From: Catenuloplanes niger
Lineage (GTDB): Bacteria; Actinomycetota; Actinomycetes; Mycobacteriales; Micromonosporaceae
DNA: 64,000 nt
NCBI RefSeq assembly: GCF_031458255.1
Contig: NZ_JAVDYC010000001.1
Span: forward strand, 5,155,001-5,219,000
Reading direction: 5' to 3'
Shown: positions 50,485 through 57,117 of the stretch, in pieces
Position numbering within the stretch: position 1 is the first letter of the stretch
Layout: each line of letters begins with the position of its first letter
Notes under the pieces: model-generated
Databases searched by the model: none
What the model saw: the letters and a program-made list of their open reading frames with translations, nothing else
Told to the model about the DNA's origin: nothing
Translations under genes and position numbers: made by a program

Positions 50485-51572
50485 CCGGCCTCGCGGCGCG
50501 ACTGCCGGACTTTCCCTGGGACCAGCTCGTCCCGGCGAAGGCGACGGCGTCCGCCCATCCCGGTGGGCTCGTCGACCTGTCGATCGGCACGCCGGTCGAC
50601 CCGGTCCCCGCGGTCGTGCGCGATGCGCTGGCCGCGGGGTCGAACGCGCCCGGCTACCCGCTGACCGCCGGCAACCCGCACCTGCGGGCCGCCATCACGG
50701 CGTGGTTCGCGGCCACCTGCGGCGCCGACCTGCCCGGCCTCGGCGTGCTGCCCACGATCGGCTCGAAGGAGCTGGTCGGGTGGCTGCCCACGCTGCTCGG
50801 CATCGGCCCCGGCGACACCGTGGTGATCCCGGAGATCGGCTACCCGACGTACGAGGTGGGCGTCACGCTCGCCGGTGCCCGGGCGGTCCGGTCCGACTCA
50901 CTCACCGCGCTCGGCCCGGAACGGGTCCGGCTCGTCTGGATCAACTCGCCGTCCAACCCGACCGGCCGGGTGCTTCCGGCCGCGCACCTGCGCAAGGTGG
51001 TCGACTGGGCGCGCGAGCGCGGCGCGATCGTGGCCAGCGACGAGTGCTACCTGCCGCTGGGCTGGGAGGCGGAGCCGGTCTCCGTGCTCGCACCCGAGGT
51101 GCGCGGTGACAGTTACACGGGCATCCTGGCGGTGCACTCGCTGTCCAAGCGCTCCAACCTGGCCGGTTACCGGGGTGGCTTCCTGGGCGGCGACCCGGCG
51201 ATCGTGTCCGAGATCCTGGCCGTGCGCAAACACGCCGGCATGATCGTGCCGGAGCCGGTGCAGGACGCGATGACCGCGGCACTCGGCGACGAGCAGCACG
51301 TGACCGAGCAGCGCGCCCGGTACGCGGACCGTCGGGAGCGGCTCCGCGCGGCCCTGACCGCGGCCGGCTTCCGGGTCGAGCACTCCGAGGCGGGCCTGTA
51401 CCTGTGGTCGACGCGGGACGAGGACTGCTGGGAGACGGTCGGCTGGCTCGCGGAGCGCGGGATCCTGGTCGCGCCGGGGGCGTTCTACGGGCCGGCGGGC
51501 GTGAAGCACGTCCGGGTCGCGCTGACCGCGTCGGATGCGCGTGTCGACGAAGCGGTGCGGCGGCTGTCCTAG
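50481..51572 (+). CDS. dapC: Succinyldiaminopimelate aminotransferase, probable CTG start
   Basis: A PLP fold-type I aminotransferase of about 363 residues in the lysine/diaminopimelate pathway. Its conserved N-terminus [34 protein letters not shown] is followed by [12 protein letters not shown], the PLP lysine in [14 protein letters not shown], and the substrate Arg region HVRVALT near the end. No ATG, GTG or TTG exists in frame between the fdxA stop region and LPDFPWD. The only start that keeps the conserved N-terminus is CTG 50481, which overlaps the fdxA TGA (CTGA) behind GGCGAGGG. The start is therefore inferred. Confidence 0.88.
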   Translation: MTGLAARLPDFPWDQLVPAKATASAHPGGLVDLSIGTPVDPVPAVVRDALAAGSNAPGYPLTAGNPHLRAAITAWFAATCGADLPGLGVLPTIGSKELVGWLPTLLGIGPGDTVVIPEIGYPTYEVGVTLAGARAVRSDSLTALGPERVRLVWINSPSNPTGRVLPAAHLRKVVDWARERGAIVASDECYLPLGWEAEPVSVLAPEVRGDSYTGILAVHSLSKRSNLAGYRGGFLGGDPAIVSEILAVRKHAGMIVPEPVQDAMTAALGDEQHVTEQRARYADRRERLRAALTAAGFRVEHSEAGLYLWSTRDEDCWETVGWLAERGILVAPGAFYGPAGVKHVRVALTASDARVDEAVRRLS

Positions 51573-51591
51573 GCCCCGTATCGAAGCGGAC

Positions 51592-51624
51592 GGCCGGGGC
51601 CGGGGGAGCGCCCCGACCCCGGCC
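51592..51624. terminator. Hairpin between convergent dapC and SnoaL-like genes
   Basis: GGCCGGGG (51592-51599) pairs with CCCCGGCC (51617-51624), with an inner CGGGG / CCCCG stem. It lies just after the dapC stop in a convergent gap. Confidence 0.7.
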
Positions 51625-51648
51625 GGCTCGCACTCCGGCGGCAGCCGG

Positions 51649-52044
51649 TCAGGCGCCCAGCTGATCCTGGATGCGCTGGACGTCCAGGAGGTACCACATG
51701 TCGTCGAAGCGGCCGTCCGTGAAGTGGTAGAAGGCGTATTCGGTGAACTCGACACTCCGGCCGGTGGGCTGGAGCCCGAGCCACTCGGTGACGGGCACGC
51801 CCGTGTCGGTGAGGCGCGCCGCGACGCGGTCGTCCTCGACGACGAGGTCGTCGAGACGCCACGTGAAGTCCCGCACCGCGGCCAGGTGGGCCTTCATCGT
51901 CGCGACGTACTCGTCCCGCGACACCGGCTCGCCGTTGAAGGTGAGCCGTTCGTGGGCGAACTCGTGCATGCGGTCGAACTCGCGGTTGTTGATGGCCTCG
52001 ATGTAGTCGCGGTAGATCTCGTGCAGGTCGGTGGTGTCGCTCAT
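51649..52044 (-). CDS. SnoaL-like polyketide cyclase-family protein
   Basis: A 131-residue protein of the NTF2-like/SnoaL-like ester-cyclase family: YRDYIEAINNREFDRMHEFAHERLTFNGEPVSRDEYVATMKAHLAAVRDFTWRLDDLVVEDDRVAARLTDTGV and FTEYAFYHFTDGRFDDMWYLLD. The cone-shaped fold binds small hydrophobic molecules; some members are enzymes and many are not. It follows the esterase by 23 bases and is probably co-transcribed from the MerR-type promoter. Confidence 0.82.
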   Translation of the reverse strand: MSDTTDLHEIYRDYIEAINNREFDRMHEFAHERLTFNGEPVSRDEYVATMKAHLAAVRDFTWRLDDLVVEDDRVAARLTDTGVPVTEWLGLQPTGRSVEFTEYAFYHFTDGRFDDMWYLLDVQRIQDQLGA

Positions 52045-52067
52045 CGCGTGTTCTCCGTGCTCGTCGG

Positions 52068-53009
52068 TCAGAGGGATGTGATCGCGTCGATGCGGAACCG
52101 CATCACGCGGGTGCGGATCGTGCTGCCGATCGCGTAGTGGTCCCAGCCGTGCACGAGGCCCGGCAGCACGTGCAGCTCGGCATCGATGCCCGCGGCGAGC
52201 AGCCCACACGCGTACGCGATGGTCTCGTCGCGGAAGATGTCGAGCGCGCCGACCTCCAGGTAGGCGGGCGCGATTCCGGTGAAGTCGGTGAGGCGGGCGG
52301 GCGCGGCGACGGCGGGGACGTCCGCGCCACCGCGCCGTTCGCCGAGGAGCGCGTCCCAGCCGAGGCGGTTGTCGCGGTAGGACCAGGTGGCGATGCCGTC
52401 GAGAAACGGGTCGGGGTCGACGTTCGAGTCGTCGAGCATCGGGTAGACGAGGATCTGCCGCGCCACCGCGACGCCGTTGTCCCGGGCGAGGATGGCCGCT
52501 CCGGCGGCCAGGCCGGCACCGGCGCTCTCACCCATCAGCGCGATCCGGGCGGGGTCGACACCCAGCTCGGCCGCGTGCTCGTGGAGCCACGTCAGGCCGG
52601 TGTAGACGTCCTCGGCGAGCGTGGTGCCGGTCGACTCGGGTGCGAGGCGGTACTCGACCGAGAGGAACGGGACGCCGCTGGCGCCGACGTACTCGCGCAC
52701 GAAGGGCGCGAGCGTCTCGACGGATCCGGCGATCATGCCGCCGCCGTGGGCGTGCACGACCGCGGCCGACGGGTTCCCGGCACGGTCCGCCGGGGCGAAC
52801 CAGCCGAGCCGCAGCTCGCCGCCGTCGGCGGTGGTGGCGGTGAACGTCCGCTCGGTCACGGGCTGGACCGGCAGCCGCGCGGTCAGGACCGGGTAGGTGG
52901 CGGCCACGGCGGCGCGGATCTCGTGCGGGGTCGTCGCCGGCTGCGGCACGGCGTCTCCCATCAGGTCCGCGAGCGCGGCGGCGACCTCAGGATTCTGGAC
53001 AAAAGTCAT
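52068..53009 (-). CDS. Alpha/beta hydrolase, HSL-type esterase
   Basis: A 313-residue esterase. The oxyanion motif is AVVHAHGGGMIAGSVE, the nucleophile elbow GESAGAGLAAG, the acid lies in LEVGALDIFRDE and the His in LVHGWDHYA. This is the hormone-sensitive lipase family, which hydrolyses short-chain acyl esters. No signal peptide, so cytoplasmic. It leads a two-gene unit with the SnoaL-like gene under a MerR-type promoter; the context suggests a stress- or drug-inducible detoxification unit. Confidence 0.88.
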   Translation of the reverse strand: MTFVQNPEVAAALADLMGDAVPQPATTPHEIRAAVAATYPVLTARLPVQPVTERTFTATTADGGELRLGWFAPADRAGNPSAAVVHAHGGGMIAGSVETLAPFVREYVGASGVPFLSVEYRLAPESTGTTLAEDVYTGLTWLHEHAAELGVDPARIALMGESAGAGLAAGAAILARDNGVAVARQILVYPMLDDSNVDPDPFLDGIATWSYRDNRLGWDALLGERRGGADVPAVAAPARLTDFTGIAPAYLEVGALDIFRDETIAYACGLLAAGIDAELHVLPGLVHGWDHYAIGSTIRTRVMRFRIDAITSL

Positions 53010-53065
53010 CGTCGTCAGACCTCATGATGTGTTCTCCGCCGGTCTTTCCGGCGGGCACATCGGCA

Positions 53066-53096
53066 ACGCTATGAACTAGAGTCGGCTCTAGATCAA
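53066..53096 (-). promoter_or_regulatory. MerR-type promoter with 19-bp spacer and central palindrome
   Basis: On the minus strand TTGATC (53091-53096) and TAGCGT (53066-53071) are separated by exactly 19 bases, and the spacer region holds the dyad CTAGAG-N4-CTCTAG (53076-53091). An over-long spacer centred on a palindrome is the hallmark of MerR-activated promoters. It lies about 55 bases upstream of the esterase start. No merR gene is in the window, so the regulator is inference. Confidence 0.6.
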
Positions 53097-53137
53097 GCAG
53101 TCGCACGCGGCGGCCGCTCACGACCGCGATCCAGGCG

Positions 53138-55036
53138 CTACTTGAACCGATTGGTGACGGAGCGCCGGTTCTTGCCCGGAGCCGAGTCCAGCAGTGCTCG
53201 CTGGATCAGCGCCTGCTCCTTGCGGTGCCGGCCGGCGGCGTCGCACAACGTCAGCACGTAGCCCCGCACCAGCCGGTCCGCGCGCAGATCCCGGCAGCTC
53301 ACGTCCAGCACGATGCGGCTGCCGTCGTCGCGCAGGAGGCTCCACTCCTCGCGGACGCCCTCCGCGCTGCCCGAGCCCCGGGCCAGCTCGAACGTCCTGG
53401 TCACCTGCGGGCGGTCGTCCGGCTGGACCAGGTCGGCGAGCGTGCCGAAGGCGCGGGGCCGGACGCCGAGCACGGTGGCCAGGGACGGGGAGCAGTAGCG
53501 GATGCGGTCGGCCTCGTCGACGATCAGGACCACGTCGCTGGTGTTCTGGACGACGGCGGAGACGTACTGGTCGGACTCGCGCCGGGTCATCTCGTCGGTC
53601 AGGAAGATCCGCTCCAGGGCGAGGGTGGCCTGGACCGCGACCACCTCGATGCTGTCCTGGAGACCGCGCAGCACGTGTGTGTCGGCGGCGACGAAGAGCG
53701 CGCCGACCCGGGGCGGGCCGATCGTGGTGTCGTCCAGGACCAGCGGGCAGACCAGCGTGCCGGGGAGGTTGCCGAGCTGGTCGGCGAGCGCGGGGTGCAG
53801 CGTGTGGGTGCGCAGCAGGCGGGTGCGCCGGGCCGCGGCCGGCGTGGGCAGCGGGTACGGCGTGGGCATCCCGGGCCCCCAGACGCTGCTGGCGGCCGCG
53901 GGCTTGCCGTCGGCGCGGTGCACGGACAGCACGATCCGGTGGGTGGCGTCGTTGAGCAGCGCGCTGATCGCGCCCCGGATCGCGCCTTCGACCTCGTCGG
54001 GGCCGGCGGCGGCGACCAGCGCGCCGCAGATCTCCCGCAGGTGCCGTTCGCGGCCGAGGAGCCGCCGGTGCTTCTCCACCGCGTCGAACAGCCGGGCGAA
54101 GACCGCGCCGTAGATCACGGTGGCCAGCGCGGCGATCATCGCGCCGTCGACGACCTCGCCGCGCAGCGTCTCGGCCAGCAGCACGCCCGGCGGGATCAGC
54201 ACGGAGACGCCGAGCAGGACCTTCCACACCAGCCGCAGCTCACCGGGGTCGGCCGAGGGCGGCGAGGTCAGCCTGGACATCGACGGATGCAGCGCGGCCT
54301 GGCCCCAGGCGGTGTAGAAGAGCAGGTAGGCCAGCTCGAACGGGCTGCCGTCCGGCCAGCCGCCGTAGCGCAGGTCGAGCACCAGCCAGGCCACGTCGCC
54401 GAAGAGCAGGCCGCCGGCGCCGACGGCGAGCAGCGTGACGGACGCGCTGAGCCGGGTGTCGATGGTGACGCCGACGGTGGCCAGCAGCAGGAACAGGCAG
54501 CCGAGCGAGTGGGTGGCCGCGCTGGTGACGTCGCCGCCGTCGGTGCGCAGCGCCGGGCCGAGCAGCAGCACCCAGGCGAGCAGCGCGACCGAGGCGCCGA
54601 ACGTGAGCCAGTCGATCAGCCGGGACCGGTCCCGGAGCAGCCCGCTCGGCCGGGTGAGCTGGATCAGGCCGACCACGATCAGCGGGAACATCGCCAGGTA
54701 GGCCACCTCGGACACGATCAGCCGGGCGCCCTGCGCGTGCTGGCTGTAGAACGTGTCGCCGAGCGCCATCACGCCGGCGGCCGCGGCCAGCCACCACCAC
54801 GGCGCGCGGCGCAGCGGCCCGTTCATCCGCACGCCGGCGACGATCGTGCCGATCGTGACGAGACCGATCAGCGCGAAGACCAGCGAGTCCGGCAGCGGGG
54901 TGAAGACGGCGCCGCCGAGCACGACCATCACCGCGGCGTGGGCGGCCATCATGCGACGGGCGGTCACGGGCCTGCCAACCTCCGGATCCGGTCTCGTGTC
55001 GGATTCTGGTCTATCAGCCGATAGGTGTGAGCGCAT
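53138..55036 (-). CDS. Membrane GAF-PAS sensor protein ending where a GGDEF domain would begin
   Basis: About 632 residues. The N-terminal half has eight to ten membrane helices in a MASE-like array (MMAAHAAVMVVLGGAVF through LATVIYGAVFARLF). A GAF-like domain follows (REICGALVAAAGPDEVEGAIRGAISALL). Then comes a PAS domain (SAVVQNTSDVVLIVDEADRIRYCSPSLATVLGV, REEWSLLRDDGSRIVLDVSCRDL). The C-terminus EQALIQRALLDSAPGKNRRSVTNRF copies the linker and first residues of a GGDEF domain (typically ...RALHDPLTGLPNR) and then stops. A diguanylate cyclase and any EAL part are missing. ATG 55036 is used; GTG 55054 is possible. Confidence 0.78.
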   Translation of the reverse strand: MRSHLSADRPESDTRPDPEVGRPVTARRMMAAHAAVMVVLGGAVFTPLPDSLVFALIGLVTIGTIVAGVRMNGPLRRAPWWWLAAAAGVMALGDTFYSQHAQGARLIVSEVAYLAMFPLIVVGLIQLTRPSGLLRDRSRLIDWLTFGASVALLAWVLLLGPALRTDGGDVTSAATHSLGCLFLLLATVGVTIDTRLSASVTLLAVGAGGLLFGDVAWLVLDLRYGGWPDGSPFELAYLLFYTAWGQAALHPSMSRLTSPPSADPGELRLVWKVLLGVSVLIPPGVLLAETLRGEVVDGAMIAALATVIYGAVFARLFDAVEKHRRLLGRERHLREICGALVAAAGPDEVEGAIRGAISALLNDATHRIVLSVHRADGKPAAASSVWGPGMPTPYPLPTPAAARRTRLLRTHTLHPALADQLGNLPGTLVCPLVLDDTTIGPPRVGALFVAADTHVLRGLQDSIEVVAVQATLALERIFLTDEMTRRESDQYVSAVVQNTSDVVLIVDEADRIRYCSPSLATVLGVRPRAFGTLADLVQPDDRPQVTRTFELARGSGSAEGVREEWSLLRDDGSRIVLDVSCRDLRADRLVRGYVLTLCDAAGRHRKEQALIQRALLDSAPGKNRRSVTNRFK

Positions 55037-55077
55037 ATCGTCCGCCCGGACCACGGATCAGTGCAATAGCGACGGTG

Positions 55078-55701
55078 TCATGTCAGGGGAACGATGAGAT
55101 CGGCGCGGCCCTTGGTGGTGGCGATCAGTTCCGCGTTGGACTGGTCGCTGCCGAGCGCCCGCGCCCGCGCCTCCGCCTCGTCCCGGCCGAACGCCATGTG
55201 CCGGGCCACCAGCCGGCGCAGCCGTTCCGGCTCGTCCAGATCCAGGTACCAGGCCTCGTCCAGCAGTCCGCGCACGTCGGCCCAGACGCCGTCCGGCACC
55301 AGCAGGTAGTTGCCCTCCGTGATGACCAGCCGGGTCTCCGGCGGCACCGGGACGGCACCGGCGACCGGTTCCTCGATCTCGCGGCGGAACACCGGTGCGT
55401 AGACCACGCCGCCGGTCTCGGAGCGCAGCCGGTGCAGCAGCGCGACGAACCCGGCACCGTCGAACGTGTCCGGCGCACCCTTGCGCGCGTGCCGGCCGAG
55501 CCGGTGCAGTTCCGCGTCGGCGAGGTGGAAACCGTCCATCGGTACGACCGTGACGGCCGCGCCCGCGTCGGTGAGCGCGGCTGCGAGGCGCGCGGCGACG
55601 GTCGACTTCCCGGCGCCGGGCGGACCCGCGATGCCCAGGATGCGGCGCGTCCCGCCGCTCGCCAGCCGGGCGGCCCGGTCCAGAAGATCGTCCCAATTCA
55701 T
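55078..55701 (-). CDS. P-loop nucleoside/nucleotide kinase-like protein
   Basis: A 207-residue kinase-like protein. Walker A is ILGIAGPPGAGKSTVAARLA; VVPMDGFHLADAELHRLGRHARKGAPDTFD is the uridine/pantothenate-kinase-like substrate region, and VITEGNYLLVPDGVW is the late catalytic strand. Members phosphorylate sugars, nucleosides or pantothenate; the substrate is not determinable here. ATG 55701 follows a GGAG; ATG 55713 is an alternative inside the hairpin T-run. Confidence 0.8.
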   Translation of the reverse strand: MNWDDLLDRAARLASGGTRRILGIAGPPGAGKSTVAARLAAALTDAGAAVTVVPMDGFHLADAELHRLGRHARKGAPDTFDGAGFVALLHRLRSETGGVVYAPVFRREIEEPVAGAVPVPPETRLVITEGNYLLVPDGVWADVRGLLDEAWYLDLDEPERLRRLVARHMAFGRDEAEARARALGSDQSNAELIATTKGRADLIVPLT

Positions 55702-55715
55702 GGGCTCCAGCATAA

Positions 55716-55746
55716 AATCGGCTCCCCGCCGGGCGGGGAGCCGATT
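55716..55746 (-). terminator. Intrinsic terminator with T-run ahead of the kinase gene
   Basis: A perfect 13-bp stem (55716-55728 with 55734-55746) is followed on the minus strand by TTTT and then the kinase start. It is a textbook rho-independent terminator, rare in this window. It may end the upstream gene (complement 55868-56362) or act as an attenuator for the kinase. Confidence 0.75.
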
Positions 55747-55867
55747 CGGCGTACCGCCGGAGCTGACCGGCACACCCGGGGTCGGGAGTGTCGGCGGTAA
55801 CAGAGCGTGGGCACCGGTACGCGTCGCGGGAATTTTATCGCGGAAAAGCGCGATCGTCGAAAAATTC

Positions 55868-56362
55868 TCAAGCGGAGTCCGGGATCGGCAGGCGAACTCC
55901 CGTACCGATGATCAGGAACTGGTAGGTGGCGGTGCGGCAGGCGGCGGACACCGCGAGCGGCACGAACACCGGGATCGTCCCGGCGTCGGCGGTCTCGCCG
56001 GGACCGAGCGTGAACGGCAGCCGGGGCGGCCCGCCGTGCGGCCCGACGGTCAGGTCCGACGTGCCCGGGTGACAGTCCGGCCGGGACACCGTCAGCACGT
56101 GGCCGGTCAGCGCGTCGATCCGCACCCGGTCGTCGTGCGGGTTCGTCAGCCGGATGCGCAGCGGCGTGGTGGTGCCCGGCGCCGGCGCCTCGACCGGCTC
56201 GCTGCGCAGCCGGAACCGGAGTGTCTCCGCGTCGCCCGCGGGCGCCACCGGTTTCTCCGCCGTCGTCGCGTCCGCTCGCACGGACAGCCCGCCGATCAGG
56301 GCGGTCGTCGCCAACGCCGCCACCGACATCGCCACCCAGCGCCAGCGGTAGAGGGTCCGCAT
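55868..56362 (-). CDS. Secreted small protein, unknown
   Basis: A 164-residue protein with a signal peptide (WRWVAMSVAALATTALIGGLSVRADA). The mature part is a single beta-rich domain: LRFRLRSEPVEAPAPGTTTPLRIRLTNPHDDRVRIDALTGHVL and GGPPRLPFTLGPGETADAGTIPVFVPLA. Two Cys could form a disulfide. The pattern recalls immunoglobulin-like envelope proteins, but I cannot name a family. ATG 56362 is followed directly by the signal. Confidence 0.65.
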   Translation of the reverse strand: MRTLYRWRWVAMSVAALATTALIGGLSVRADATTAEKPVAPAGDAETLRFRLRSEPVEAPAPGTTTPLRIRLTNPHDDRVRIDALTGHVLTVSRPDCHPGTSDLTVGPHGGPPRLPFTLGPGETADAGTIPVFVPLAVSAACRTATYQFLIIGTGVRLPIPDSA

Positions 56363-56384
56363 GCGCTCACCTTTCGGGTCCGTC

Positions 56385-56436
56385 ACCGGTAGGGGCGGAC
56401 GGGTGTCTCCCCAGCCCTTCGCCCGCCCCTACCGGT
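56385..56436. promoter_or_regulatory. 14-bp perfect inverted repeat upstream of the secreted-protein gene
   Basis: ACCGGTAGGGGCGG (56385-56398) is exactly complementary to 56423-56436 across a 24-base loop. It lies 23 bases before the ATG at 56362 on the minus strand, so it would sit in that gene's leader or promoter. Confidence 0.5.
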
Positions 56437-57117
56437 AGCTCACTGTGCCGGCGCGCCCGGTGGCCGCCGTGTGTCCCGCCGCGCCGCGCGGCCCCCCGGC
56501 CGGCACCGGTTGACGACGCGTCGGCGGTGCCTGCGGGCGGGCGGGAACTGGTGCATGGTGCCGGTCCTTCGTGTCCTCTTGGCGGCCCGCCGGGCGCCGC
56601 CGCTGGCCGACGGTGCCCGGCGGGCTCCGGGAGTCATGACTCGCGCGCCGCCGTGGCGCTGATGAAGAATCTGCCGGATCGCGGCGGCGCCGGAAATCCG
56701 TTGTCCGTGCCGGAACATTGAGCGCTCAAGCGTGCGGTCCGGCTGTCCGGGCTACCCCGATAGGGCTAACGGCCCGCGTCGATGTGCGCCGAACGGTGCC
56801 TCGACGTCGCCGGTCGGTGTGACCCGCCGGGCCGCGGGCAGAGGCGTCGGTACAACGCCTCCAACGACGTGCCGCCGGTGCGGTGGCGGGTGCGCGCCGG
56901 TTTCCGGCCGATCGGGGAGAACGACACCGGCCTTTGCGGATAAAAGCGGCATCTTGCGTACGCATGGACGTCGATCGTTGACGCCCCCGTAGCGTGTCTG
57001 CAACATTTAGCGCAGTCGACTGCAAAATCCGTACGACTGCCTGTCTCATGGCCGACTTCTGAGCGGAATATTGACGCAGGCTGCCCGGATGTCGCCCTTC
57101 TCCACCGAAGGACCGCC
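56437..57117. other. Long gene-poor region ahead of the alpha-1,3-glucanase
   Basis: About 680 bases without a convincing gene. It contains GAGCGCTC near 56728 and the 12-bp palindrome GCAGTCGACTGC (57012-57023) in a relatively AT-rich stretch, about 95 bases before the glucanase ATG. That stretch is a likely promoter/operator for the secreted enzyme; no -35/-10 pair was convincing. The short overlapping open frames here look like noise. Confidence 0.5.
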
